Below, piece by piece: positions 30,193 to 44,000 of a stretch of 64,000 nucleotides of DNA. A program made the translations under genes and the position numbers. This DNA comes from an uncultured Roseobacter sp. (GTDB lineage Bacteria; Pseudomonadota; Alphaproteobacteria; Rhodobacterales; Rhodobacteraceae). The stretch lies in the NCBI RefSeq assembly GCF_947491795.1, contig NZ_CANLKW010000001.1, forward strand, positions 1,116,001 to 1,180,000, in the 5' to 3' direction. Below the pieces are notes generated by a model that made no database searches, was not told the DNA's origin, and was given only the letters and a program-made list of their open reading frames with translations. Positions within the stretch are counted from its first letter, which is position 1. Every line of letters begins with the position of its first letter.

Positions 30193-30339
30193 ATGTCTAA
30201 ACTCATACGTTCAGAATTGTTTCAACCAGATGTGGCACAGTTGCGGCGCTGCGGCAACGCCCGTCAGTTCGGTTTTTGACAATCTGTGGCACTTGCGACC
30301 GCCCGCGTAATCGGTTAGCTCTGCCCGCACACCATTGGC

Positions 30340-30413
30340 GGCGAGTTGGCGGAGTGGTGACGCAGCGGATTGCAAATCCGTGTACACCGGTTCGATTCCG
30401 GTACTCGCCTCCA
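30340..30413 (+). tRNA. tRNA-Cys (anticodon GCA)
   Basis: Cloverleaf: acceptor GGCGAGT/ACTCGCC, anticodon arm GCGGA-TTGCAAA-TCCGT, T-arm CCGGTTCGATTCCGG, U73 plus encoded CCA. Confidence 0.93.
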
Positions 30414-30579
30414 CTTTTCTGCAAAAATCGCGTGTGTGGTTCAGCCGCAGGTATCATGGACAAACCCGCTCGAAATGTATGCCATCCTAAGGTTCCGACA
30501 GGGCAATTTCCATCACGATGAGCCGCGTCGGAAAGTACCCGAACCGATGGCCGGTTTCGGTTCAGTTCAGTTAAACCTG

Positions 30580-31839
30580 CTACGCAGCATCCTCATCCGC
30601 ACGGTTTTGGGCAATCTCGCTGACCCGCGGCAGGTCTTTTCCGGCCAGTGTCGCGAAAAACCTGGCCTGTTGCGGGTAGACAATGCTCTCTGCATCGTAA
30701 TGTGACACAACATGTTCCCTGGCAGCGCGCCCAAGTCGTCGTCCCAGACCGCTGTCATCCAGCAGTTTTTCAATTGCGTCCGTTACCTCACCCGTGTTGC
30801 AGGGATCGACCAGCAGCGCGCTTTTCCGGTCTGAGACAAACTCTTCCACCGGTGCGGACCGGCTGGCAACAATCGGTGCGGCACAGGCCATTGTATCGAC
30901 GAATGACCAGGACAGGACAAAGGGTGCCGACAAGTAAAGATGCGCATCTGAAGCCTGAAGATATCTGATCATTGTCGCGCGCGGCACGAGGCCGGTGAAG
31001 TGTAACCGGTCGGTGTCCAGATCAAGCGCGTTGAGCATGCGCTCTTTCCATGACTGACCCGGTGATTTAGGGCCGTAAGCGACCCGGTCTTCTGCGATTA
31101 TGACGGCATGTACATCGCTGCGTCGTCTTTGCAGCTGTTCGATGGCTTTCATGACTTCCGGAAAGCCACGCGTCGGCTCCATCCCTCTGGCGACATGGGT
31201 GACAAGCGGAGCGTCCGGCGGAATGCCCTGCGCGCTGAGAAACTCTCTGTCGCGTGGGCCAGGACAGTGCAATTCTGTGTCAAACCCATCATTCAATACG
31301 GAGATATGTTCTGAAATCTTTTCCGGAAATCGGGACGCCTGATACTGTGTCGGACAAACCGTCGCGTCAGCAGCACTGAAATCGAGCCAGAACGGCGCGT
31401 TTCTGATGCGCGTTCTGGCACTTTCCTCTGTTTCGTTGCCGACCTTGGAGTAAGGCGTCTGATCTGCGTAAGGAAAGTTGTAGTACCATTCCGCGTACTG
31501 CACGTATTTTGTGTCGGGCCAGATATCGCGCACAAAAAAGCCAACACCCCATCCCGAGTGCGCCACAACCACGTCCGGCTCATAGCCCTCTTTCCTGAGG
31601 GCCAGCGCTGTGCGGGCCAGCCCCTGCCCGGCAATCACTGCACGTTCTGTTCCGGTCAGATAGTGATGCGTTGCGGGCGATGGTTCACGGTGCTCTTTGA
31701 AACGGACAATGCGCAGTTTGTCCGAGCGCACGTCATGTCGCGTTGTTGCAAAGGTCACATCCCAGCCATGCTCTGCCAGCCAGATTGCAACCCGTCCGAA
31801 CTGGGCCGGATAATTCTTGTGGATAAAGAGTATCTTCAC
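30580..31839 (-). CDS. Glycosyltransferase, GT-B fold (glycosyl transferase group 1 / family 4)
   Basis: MKILFIHKNYPAQFGRVAIWLAEHGWDVTFAT...VVAHSGWGVGFFVRDIWPD...LNDGFDTELHCPGPRD...SAPFVLSWSFVDTMACAAPIVASRSAPVEEFV. Confidence 0.87.
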   Translation of the reverse strand: MKILFIHKNYPAQFGRVAIWLAEHGWDVTFATTRHDVRSDKLRIVRFKEHREPSPATHHYLTGTERAVIAGQGLARTALALRKEGYEPDVVVAHSGWGVGFFVRDIWPDTKYVQYAEWYYNFPYADQTPYSKVGNETEESARTRIRNAPFWLDFSAADATVCPTQYQASRFPEKISEHISVLNDGFDTELHCPGPRDREFLSAQGIPPDAPLVTHVARGMEPTRGFPEVMKAIEQLQRRRSDVHAVIIAEDRVAYGPKSPGQSWKERMLNALDLDTDRLHFTGLVPRATMIRYLQASDAHLYLSAPFVLSWSFVDTMACAAPIVASRSAPVEEFVSDRKSALLVDPCNTGEVTDAIEKLLDDSGLGRRLGRAAREHVVSHYDAESIVYPQQARFFATLAGKDLPRVSEIAQNRADEDAA

Positions 31840-32092
31840 TGCTACCTGCGCTCCGTCGAGATGCTGAGCCTTTGTCTAGCCCAGAAGTCTTACCTGCACG
31901 TTATCGGCCGCCCCCATGGTGATGCAGCACACCAGAACAGAGCGGCAAACCACGCGAGCGGACACTTCGGAAACGCAAGAGCGCCAGGCGCGCCGCCGCT
32001 GAAATTGCGGATTTTACCACCTGTTAGGATTTTTCGCCTTTAATAGCACCCTGGTTCCGATTGCCGGGGCCAGGGGTGAATGGTGTTTGGTA

Positions 32093-35000
32093 ATGAGTAA
32101 CGAGTCGGAGAACCGCGGCGCGGGCCGAAAGGGTGGCGCACGCGATCAGTTTAAATCCGGGAGCAATTCCGAAGAGGGTAAGTTCCGCGACACGCGTGCG
32201 ACCGGTGGCGCAGACGCGCAGGTCGGCGTGGGCCTCGCCGGTTTTCTCGGCACGCTCCCGACACTTGCCGGCGGTACGGACGCAACCAAAGAACAGTCTG
32301 AAACCGGCAATGCCTTTGGCACGACGGCACCTGACGCAGCCCCTGCCCCGGGCGGCGAGGCAGAGCGCTCTTTTTCGCCTGCCCCCCAGAACGCCGGCAC
32401 GCCGAACACCCAGGACACAGACGACACCGAACCCGGCGCGTCTGCCGGGTTTGAGCCCTTAAGCGTTTCCAGCCCCGAAAGCCCCGTGCCTTTGCAGCAG
32501 GCCCCTTCTGAAGCGACGCGGGAAGACAATAGCGGGACACAGCCGCCCCCTGCCCCTCAGGGCGCAGCACCAGATGCCGGTGTCCCCAGGGCGGAACAGG
32601 CACCGACGGACAGAACCGTTGAGACGGCGACCACCCAGCCTTCAGGTGTTACGGACGAAGAACCGGCTGATGAAACGGAACCTTCAGCACCAGACGGCGG
32701 CGATCCTGGCGACAACATTTTTGTACTGGAGGATGGCTTCGACGAGGATCCCATTCTGGGCGGCGAACGGCCCGGTGATCTGGACATCATAGATACATCC
32801 GCTCTGTCCGGCCCTGTCACCGTGACCTACACAGGTGATGAGGCGGGAACGATTACAGACGGCACCCGTACGGTCGCTTTCTCTGAGATTGAAAAGCTCA
32901 TCCTGACGGATTTCGACGATGTTGTATTCGGCGCTCTCGACGGCGCAGGCATCCAGATTGATGCAGGTGCAGGAAATGACACTGTTGAGGGCGGCACGGC
33001 AAGCGACACCATTCTGGGCGAAGCCGGTGACGACAGCATCTCGGGCGACAGCGGCGACGACATTCTCTGGGGCGGGATTGGCCGCGATTCTATAGACGGC
33101 GGGACTGGTGCCGATACGATCGCCGGTGGCAGTGGCCTGGACAGTATCCGGGGTGGCGAAGGCGCAGATTTAATCGACGGCGGCGACGACGCTGACCGGA
33201 TTTACATCGAAGACAGCTTTGGCAATGACACCATCGACGGTGGTGATGGCTATGACTGGCTATCGTTCGAAGATATGACTTCGGGTGTATCCCTTACTAT
33301 GACGGGTAGTGACGGCGGCACGCTGACCGACGGTGCGGATACCATCAGTTTTTCCGACATAGAATACATCCAGTTCACCAATCACGACGACTTCGTCGAT
33401 GCAACGGGTTTCACCGATGAACCATATTTCCATATGGGGGGCGGCACAGACACATTTCTTGGTGGAGCGGCGGGCGACGAGGTCTGGTTTTACAATTCCA
33501 CCGTCGGCGGGTCTTACTTCGACGGCGGCGGCGGGGACGATTATGTCGACGGAAGCCAGGTTGGCGGCGACACTCTGCTGGGCGGTTCGGGCAACGACCA
33601 GATATTCAGCTATGGGACAACCGCGAATTACATCGACGGCGGCGATGGCGATGATCGCGTCTTTGGTGGCTTTGGTGCCGACACCGTTATCGGCGGCGCG
33701 GGAAATGACGAGTTGGAAGGCACCGGCGGCGACGACCGGATCATCGGTGGTGCTGGAAACGATACCATCGACGGCGACAATCAGTTCAACATCGAACCCG
33801 GCTCTGATGATACCGTGGTCTATGACGGCGATCTGAGCGATTTCACCATCAGCTACGACAGCGGCACCGAAACCTTTACCATCACGGACAATAACGCGGG
33901 GGACGGGCTTGACGAAGGCACCGACGAAGTGATCCGCGTTGAGACCTTTGAGTTTAACGGCGTTACCTACTCCGCGGACCAGATCCAGGCCTACGCCGAC
34001 GGCTCGGCGCCCACAGGCATCAGCTTTGCGTCGGGCGGCAGCGTCAACGAAACGGTTGTCGACGGTGGTTCAATCGGGTCCGCCTATGACCCGTCAGGCG
34101 ACACCGTAGGAACACTGCAAACGGCAGATCCCAGCGGTTCGGGCGACACCCACAGTTATGCACTGATTTCCGATCCGTCAGGCAAATTCGAGCTCGTCGG
34201 GGACGAGATCCGCGTGCGCTCCGGGCAGAGCATCGATTACGAAACCGACCCCAGCTTTGACATCACGGTGCGTGTCACAGACATCAGCGGCAACACCTAT
34301 GACGAAGTCATCACGATCAACGTAACGGACTACGAAGGAAGCTACACCGCCGGCAACGGTGGTGAGACCATGGAAGGTACCTCTGAGGAAGACAACATCA
34401 CCGGCGGCAGCGGGAATGATGTCTTTTTCAGCAGCGAGGGCGCGGACACGCTTTCGGGGGGCGACGGCAACGACAACTTCCTGATCTACGAAGATGATGG
34501 CCCTGTGACCATTGATGGCGGTTCGGGCACCGACGATCTCGAACTGAACGGTTCAACCAGCGGATATACAGCGACCTTTACCGGCGACGACAGCGGCACC
34601 TTTGCCTCCGATACGGGCGCGGTCAGCGGTACTTTCACGGACATAGAGGAAGTCTGGGGATCATCCTTTGACGACACCATCAACGCTTCGGCTGATACGA
34701 ACGGCGCAGTTGTTTATGGCGTGGACGGTAACGATGACATCACCGGCGGCAGCGGTGGTGACCGGCTTTTCGGTGACAGGGGAGATGACACCCTGTCCGG
34801 TGGTGCAGGCGATGACAGTCTTGTCGGCGGCAACGACGCAGACACTTTCCTGATTGAAGACGGCTTTGGCAACGATACGATTGTCGGCGGGAACGGCGGC
34901 ACAGATGACGATGTGATCGACCTCTCCGGGGTTACCGGCCCGGTTACCGTCACGTACACCGGCGACAAAGAGGGGACGATCACCGACGGCACCGATACGA

Positions 35001-38000
35001 TCACCTTTTCGCAGATCGAACGGCTGATCCTGACGGATCAGGCGGATGTGGTCGATGCGACCGCAGACAGCGCGGGCGTGGACATCCAGACCGGTGCCGG
35101 CGACGATACGGCCCAGGGCGGCAGCGGCAACGACACGCTGACAGGTGCCGATGGCAACGACAGTTTCAACGGCGGTGACGGAGACGACGTTCTGCTCGGT
35201 GGTGACGGTGCGGATGTACTCGACGGCTGGAGCGGCAGAGACAGCGTCGAGGGTGGCGCAGGCGATGATACTGTCGCAGGCGGTGGCGGTGATGATACTG
35301 TATCCGGCGGCGACGGCGACGACCTGATCGAGGAATGGGCAGGCGATGACCTGATTTCCGGCGGCGATGGCGCAGACACCATCCAATACAACAATGCAGC
35401 CCTTGGCAATGACACGATCACCGGCGGCGAAGGCGGCACCGATACCGACGTCATCGACTTGTCCGAAACGGATAACGCAGTGACCGTCACCTATACCGGC
35501 GACGAGGCCGGTACCATCACCGATGGCACCGATACGGTCACCTTCTCGGAGATCGAACAGCAGACCCTGACGGACCAGGCCGACGTTGTGGACGCGACGG
35601 CTGACAGTGTCGGTGTCAGTGTTGATGCCGGTGCGGGCGATGACACCGCAACAGGTGGCAGTGGTGATGATACGATCGATGCAGGCTCCGGTGACAACAG
35701 CGTTTCGGGCGGGGACGGTGCTGACAGTCTGACGGCGGGTTCTGGCAGTGATACCCTGCACGGCGGGAGCGGCAATGACACACTGCAGGCCGGTGACGGT
35801 GCAGACAGCCTGACAGGTGGGTCGGGCGCCGACAGCCTTGTTGGTGACAGCGGTGCCGATACGCTGCAAGGTGGCGAGGGGGATGACACGCTTGATGGTG
35901 GCACAGGCGACGACAGCATCGACGGCGGCGCGGGCGCAGATACCATCGACGGCGGTTCGGGCAACGACTCCCTCCTCGGAGGCGACGGAGACGACCGTAT
36001 CACCGACTTTAACGGCGATGACACGATCGACGGCGGGGACGGCGACGACTACATCTCAGATACATTTGGCTCTGACAGCATCTCCGGTGGCAGTGGCAAC
36101 GACACGATTTTCTCCAGCGCGGGCAACGACACAGTTGATGGCGGCGACGGCGACGACAGCATTCACGGTGGCAACAACGATGATCTCCTGAGCGGCGGCG
36201 CGGGCAACGATTCCATCGACGGCGGCAACGACAACGACACGCTTGAGGGCGGTGCCGGAAATGACACCCTCATGGGCAGCAGCGGGGATGATGAACTGTC
36301 GGGCGGTGCGGGCGACGACAGTCTGCTCGGCGGCAGCGGTGCAGACACCTTCATCGCCGAAGATGGTTTCGGCAATGACACGATCATCGGTGGCGAGACC
36401 GGAAGCGACGACGATGTCATTGATCTTACAGGCCTCTCCGGGCCGGTAACGGTGACCTACACCGGCGACGAGGCCGGCACGATCACCGATGGCACCGATA
36501 CGATCACCTTCTCTGAAATCGAGCATCTTGTCCTGACCGATCAGGCCGACGTTGTTGATGCGACCGCCGACAGTGCCGGGATCGACGTGGACGCAGGCGA
36601 TGGCAACGATACTGTGATCGGCGGCAGCGGTAATGATGCAGTCTTTGGCAACGCCGGTGATGACGTTTTGTATGGCAATGCGGGCAACGACACACTGACC
36701 GGCTGGGAAGGTGATGACAACCTGAGCGGGGGCAGCGGGGAGGACTCGCTGCAGGGTGATGATGGCAACGACACCCTGTCCGGTGGCGATGACAACGATG
36801 TTCTTTTCGGCGACGCGGGCAACGACAGTGTCGCAGGCGACGCGGGCGATGATACGCTGGAGGGTGGCGACGGTGCGGATACTCTGGACGGCGGCGATGG
36901 CGCGGACGAACTTTATGGCGAAACCGGCGCGGACAGCATCTCAGGCGGTGCAGGCAATGACCTCGCAGAAGGCGGTGACGGCGATGATTACATTGATGGC
37001 GGCAGCGGCCTCGACACGCTGAGCGGCGGCACCGGCAATGATACGCTCTCCGGCGGAAGCGGCGACGACCAGCTGAGCGGCTGGGACGGTGATGACAGTC
37101 TTTTGGGTGGTGACGGCAACGATACTCTCCTCGGCGAAGACGGCAACGACACACTGGAAGGCGGCACGGGCAACGACGAGCTGCTCGATGATGATGGCAA
37201 TGACAGCATGTCGGGCGGTGTTGGAAATGACACACTGGATGGTGGTGCCGGTTCAGATACGCTGCAGGGCGGCGATGACGATGATGAGCTCTATGGCGGC
37301 GATGGTGCAGACACGCTTTCGGGCGATGACGGCAATGATCTGGTCGACGGTGGCTCTGGCAATGACACCATCCAGGGCGGACGCGGCGCAGATACCATCT
37401 ATGGCGGTGATGGTGATGATGAAATCGAAGGGCAAAACGGCGGCAGTGGCAGTGACGGCGGCGACCTGATCGACGGGGGAGCCGGATCCGACACAATTTC
37501 GGGCGACGTCGGAGAGGACACAATTTACGGCGGCTCTGGCAATGATGCAATTGAAGGGTCGGAAGACGCGGATTCAATTTCCGGTGGCGACGGGGATGAT
37601 TATCTCGCAGGCTTTGATGTAAGCGGCCTGGGTACCAATGCCGCTGCAGGAAATGCAAGTGCAGTAGATACGGGCGATGACGGCGCCAGCGACACCATCG
37701 ACGGCGGTGCCGGTGACGACACGATCATGGGCGGCGGCGGTGCCGACAGCCTGTCGGGTGGCGACGACGCGGACGTATTCGGCATAACGGACGGCTTCGG
37801 CAACGACACGATTACCGGCGGCGAAGGCGGGACCGACGACGACGTGATCGACCTTTCCGCGCTGACAGGCCCGGTCACCGTGACCTACACCGGTGACGAG
37901 GCCGGGACGATCACCGATGGTACCGACACGATCACCTTCTCAGAGGTCGAACGGCTTATCCTGACCGATCAGGCAGACAGCGTTGATGCAACGGCTGACA

Positions 38001-41000
38001 GCGCAGGGGTAAGTATTGACGCAGGCGCTGGCGATGATCGTATCGTTGACGGTCAGGGAGACGACACGTTTAACGGTGGCGACGGCTATGATCGGGCGAC
38101 GCTCCAGGGCGGTTACGGCGACGACGTCCTGGTGGATGTAGACGTTGTGTATGTTGCAGGGGATGCCGGCAACGACAGCCTCTCGATGACGACTGGCAGG
38201 GGGTATGTCGGCCTCGATGAAAACTGGGACCTGAGCTTTGTCGATGGGGAACGTGCGGTTTCCAGCGACGGCACGTACACTCTGACGCTCGACCGCTTCT
38301 ACCAGTTTGATGGTTACGGCTCGAACAATGTGCTTGATGCGTCCAATGCGGGTGAGTTCATCCAGTACAATACATGGGGTGGCCAGAACACTGTCACAGG
38401 ATCCGATTTTGACGATTTTCTTTACAACCTCGGGACATCCGGCACGGTCGACTTCCGGGGCGGTCTCGGCAACGACTGGATCGAAGGCGGATACGGCGAT
38501 GACACCCTTTCCGGCGGCGATGGCAACGACACGATAATTTCCAGCCGCGGCGACGATCAGATCGATGGTGGTGACGGAAACGATTCCATCGACGGCTGGT
38601 GGGGCAGCGAAACCATCCGGGGCGGTGCCGGCGATGACATACTGAACGGTGCGCATGATGCCGATACCTTTGTTATAGAGGACGGTTTCGGCAACGACAC
38701 GATTACAGGCGGCGAGCTGACATCGACGGGCACCGACGACGACGTGATCGACCTGTCCGCGCTGACCGGTCCGGTTACCGTCACATATACCGGCGATGAG
38801 GCTGGTACGATCACCGATGGCACCGACACAATCACCTTCTCCGAAATTGAGCGCCTGATCCTGACTGATCAGGCCGACAGTGTCGATGGGACGGCCAACA
38901 GCCGCGGGACCGAATTCTCCCTTGGCGGAGGGGATGACACGATCCTCGGGGGAACGGGACAGGACACGATCTTTGGTGGCAGCGGCAATGACAGTATTGT
39001 TGCAGGCGATGGTCTGAACGATCTCTTCGGCGGCACCGGGAACGATACGATCCTGGGCGGTGTGAACTCTGACTACATCGAAGGTGGCGATGGCGACGAC
39101 AGCATCGATGGTGGCAATGCAAGCGACACCATTGATGGCGGCGCGGGCAATGACAGCATCGATGGAGGTGCAGGTACCGACCAGTTAGCGGGCGGGAGCG
39201 GCGATGACACTCTCGATGGCGGGGGTGGCGATGACACCCTTGACGGCGGCGCCGGCAATGACAGCCTCGACGGCAGCGCCGGGGCCGACCAGATCGATGG
39301 CGGGGATGGTGATGATATCATCAGCGGGGGCAGCCGAGACGACACGCTGATTGGTGGCGCCGGCAACGACACCATCAGCGGTAACAACGACAATGACAGC
39401 CTTCTCGGCGGTGACGGCAACGACGAGCTGACCGGCAACAGCGGCGATGATACGCTGCAGGGCGGCTCGGGCGACGACCTGCTGATCGGTGAAGATGGCG
39501 CTGACAGCCTGTCAGGCGGATCCGGCAGCGACACTCTGCGGGGTGGAATTGGCGACGACATCATCATCGGTGGCGACGATGCCGACAGTATCGAGATCGA
39601 AGATGGCTTTGGCAACGATACGATCACCGGCGGCGAAGGCGGCACGGACGACGACGTGATCGACCTTTCCGCGCTGACGGGCCCGGTCACCGTCACCTAT
39701 ACCGGCGACGAGGCCGGCACGATTACCGATGGCACGGACACGATCACCTTCTCAGAGGTCGAGCGGCTGATCCTGACAGACCAGGCCGATGTGGTGGATG
39801 CCACGGCCGACAGCGTGGGCGTCGATATCGCTGCGGGTGACGGCGATGACACGATTGACGGCGGCAGCGGCAACGACACGATCCTTGGCGGGGTTGGCGG
39901 CGATATCATTGATGGTGGCACCGGGGACGATTCTATCGACGGCGGCGATGGCACGGACCAGATTACCGTGGGTGAAGATGGCGGCACGGACACGCTGGAC
40001 GGCGGGGCGGGCTCCGCCGACCGCGTGATTTTCGAAGATGACGCCACCGGCAATGGTGTGACGGTCACACTCACCGGTGTCAACTCAGGCACGGGAACCT
40101 ACAGTTTTGACGGCACCGCTTCCTCGGGCACGATCACCGGGTTCGAAGATGTCGAAGGCACATCGAATGACGATCTTCTGGATGCCTCGGCAAGCAGCGG
40201 GAACACCCGACTTTTCGGCGGCGACGGTGATGACACCTTGCTTGGCGGCGACGGTTGGGAAGCGCTCCGCGGTGGTGCCGGCAACGACTCGCTGTCCGGC
40301 GGCGCGGGGAGCGACGATCTGCGCGGCGGCACCGGTGACGATACGCTGCGCGGCGGTACCGGCGATGACAATATTTTCGGTGAAAGCGATGCGGACACCT
40401 TCATCGTAGAAGACGGCTTTGGCGTCGACACTATCACCGGCGGCGAAGATGGCACGGACGACGACGTGATCGACCTGTCAGCTCTGACCGGGCCCGTTAG
40501 TGTGACCTACACCGGCGACGAAGCGGGCACGATTACCGACGGTGCAGACACCATCACCTTCTCAGAAGTCGAGCGCCTGATCCTGACCGACCAGGCAGAC
40601 GTGGTCAACGCGGGCACAGGTGCGGCACCGATGAACGTCGATGCAGGCGCGGGCGATGACACTCTGGCCGCCGGCAGCGGGAATGATACGCTGAGCGGCG
40701 GCTCCGGAGACGATACCTTTGTGATCGATGCAGGTGATGTCGAAGGGCCCGGCACCATCACGATCAACGGTGGCAGCGAAACCGGAGCAGATACCCTTGA
40801 TGGAAACGGGCTGACAAGTATCAACTGGGTTTCCGGCCCGACAGATGACGGCAGTGGCAGTTTCAGCGGCTCTTTCACCTTTGAGAACACCGCGGGTGAC
40901 ACAATCACCGTCAATTTCACTGAAGTCGAAACCTTGGGCGCTGGTATTCCCATACCCGACGGCGTTATCGATGGGACAGCTTCTGCGGATACCATCTCAT

Positions 41001-44000
41001 TGGGATACACTGATACCGATGGCGATGAACTGACAGCAGGGGACAACACCGTCGTTGCTGGTGACGGTGACGACCAGATCACGACCTATGCCGGGAATGA
41101 CAGCATCGATGGCGGCAGCGGTTGGGATACAATCGACGCGGGCGGAGGTCAGAACACGGTTTCGTCTGGTGCCGGTAACGATTCCATTGCCGCCGGGGAC
41201 GGTGGAAACGTAATAGATGCAGGCGCTGACGACAATTTTGTCTCCTCGGGCGCAGGTGATGATTCAATTACGGCAGATGGCGGATGGGACACAATCCACG
41301 CTGGCAATGGCCAGAACACCATATCCTCCGGCGCAGGCAATGACTCAATCTCCTCCGGCATCGGCAACGACAGCATCGATGCCGGCGAAGGCAGCAACAC
41401 CGTGTCTTCCGGAGACGGAAACGATACAGTTCTTTCTGGAAGCGGCTGGGACCAGATCAACGCAGGCAACGGCGACAACACTGTGTCCTCCGGCGATGGC
41501 AACGACCAGATCATCACAGGTACAGGCGCGGATACGATTGACGCTGGCAATGGCGACAACACTGTCAGTGCGGGCGATGGCAGCGACAGTGTCGTCACAG
41601 GCAGCGGCTGGGATAACATCAATGCAGGCAACGGCGACAACACGGTGTCTTCGGGCGATGGCAATGATCAGATAACTACCGGAGATGGCCAGGATACCAT
41701 CCACGCAGGCAACGGCGACAATACTATCAGCGCGGGCCAGGGCGACGACTCCATCATTGCCGGCACCGGCTGGGACAGCATCACTGCCGGAGCTGGTGAC
41801 GATACTCTGCGCGGCGGTACAGGCAATGACCGTCTGGACGGCGGCGACGATGCGGACACGTTCCTGGTCGAGGACGGGTTTGACGACGACACCATTATAG
41901 GTGGTGAAGGTGGAACCGATGATGACGTCATCGACCTGACGGCCGTTACCGGTCCGGTCACTGTCACCTACACTGGCGATGAAGCCGGCACGATTACAGA
42001 TGGCACCGACACGATCACTTTCTCAGAAGTCGAGCGGCTGATCCTGACAGACCAGGCGGATGTCGTGGATGCGACAGCCGACAGCGTGGGAACGAATGTC
42101 ATGGCCGGCGCGGGCGACGATTCAATCGCTGGCGGATCCGGCAATGACACATTCGAAGGCGGCGCTGGTAACGATACAATCGAAGGCGGCGACGGCAACG
42201 ATGTCATCGACGACGAAGCCGGGGCCGGCGCGGGCCAGGGAAATGACGTGTTTGACGGTGGCGCCGGGGACGACAGTATCTACGCCGGGGACGGTGACGA
42301 TACGGTAACCGGAGGCACAGGTTCCGACTATCTCACAGGCGAAAACGGAAACGACAGTGTGTCGGGCGGTGATGGCCAGGACACCCTTTACGGCGACGAT
42401 GGAAACGACACCCTGTCGGGCGACGGCGGGAATGACACGGTGTGGTCCGGGGCTGGAAATGACAGTGCGAACGGTGGTGATGGCGACGACCTGATCGGCG
42501 GCGACGAAGGTGACGACACGCTCGCCGGCGGCGCCGGTAACGACACGATTTACGGCGGCGACGGCAGCGATACTTTCATCGCAGAGGACGGTTTTGGAAA
42601 TGACACGATTGAAGGCGGCGAGGGTGGCACCGACGACGACGTGATCGACCTGTCCGGCCTGAGTGGCCCCGTTACCGTCTCCTATACCGCTGACGAGGCG
42701 GGCACGATCACCGACGGCACAGATACGATCGAATTCTCAGAGACTGAAGGATTGATCCTTTCTGATCACTCGGATGTTGTGGACGGCAGCGCCACCACGA
42801 ACGGTATCGACGTGGCGGGCGGAGGAGGCTCCGATACGATAACGGGCGGCTCCGGTGATGACACGATCCTTGGCGATGGTGCCTCGGGAAGCGCAGAGCC
42901 GGTTATTCTGATGAACTTCGAGGATGGTGCCTCCGGAACAGCGGCGGACACCAGCGGTAACAACCGTGATGGCATCTATCAGGGCAACGCTGCAGCGGGC
43001 GGTTCCGGCTGGGATGGTGGCGGCACAGCCGTGCAACTGGACGGCAATGGCGACTATGTAGAGATACCTGATTCCACAGGCTTTGACCTGACAGAGGGTA
43101 CGATTTCCATACGAATGAACGCCAATGATCTCGGTGCGTCCGGCGACGACGCACTGTTTTCGCGCGACAGTACCGGCTTTGATGCTGGCGGACACATTCT
43201 CGCACATGCTTCGGGCGACGGCTCCATTTCGGTGCGCATTCAGAGTGACAGCGAAAGCTACTGGATCAGTTCAGGACCCGGCGTCGTTGGCGACGGGGTA
43301 TGGCACCATATTGCGCTGTCTTTCGGCGCCGACGGCGTACGTCTCTATGTTGATGGCGCCGAAGTTGCAAGTGACAGTTATACAGGCGGCATCAGCGGCG
43401 CGGCCAATCCGTGGACACTTGGTGCGGATCAACAGACATCCGACGACGGTGTTGCAAATGATCTGCGCGACTTCTTTGATGGTCAGCTGGACGAGTTTGC
43501 TGTTTTCGACTCTCAGCTCAGCGCTGCAGAGATCGCTGTTCTTGCTCCGCTCGGCGTCGAGGGACTTGCAGACGCAGACAGCCTCGACGGTGGCGCTGGC
43601 AATGACATCATTTCAGGCGGCGCCGGCAACGACACTCTGTCTGGCGAAACCGGAGACGATGCGTTGTCCGGTGGCGCGGACGCGGACACGTTCGTTTTTG
43701 AAGACGGCTTTGGAAACGATACCATTACCGGTGGCGAAGACGGCACCGACGACGATGTGATCGATCTCTCTGCCCTTACCGGTCCGGTCACTGTCACGTA
43801 CACGGGCGACGAAGCGGGCACGATCACCGATGGTACCGATACGATCACCTTCTCGGAAGTCGAGCAACTGATCCTGACCGATCAGGCGGACAGCGTCGAT
43901 GCAAGGGCCGACAGCGTGGGCGTAAGCATTGACGCCGGCGCCGGCAATGATCGCATCTTTGACGGTCAGGGAGATGACACAATCATCGGTGGCGATGGCG

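Noticed and set aside
34661-35869. 402-aa minus-strand ORF in the RTX gene
   Set aside because: Antisense shadow of GC-rich repetitive coding DNA; low-complexity translation with no recognisable domain.
36504-37658. 384-aa His/Arg-rich minus-strand ORF
   Set aside because: Composition (HRRHRH...) is the expected reverse reading of GGNDT-type repeats, not a real protein.
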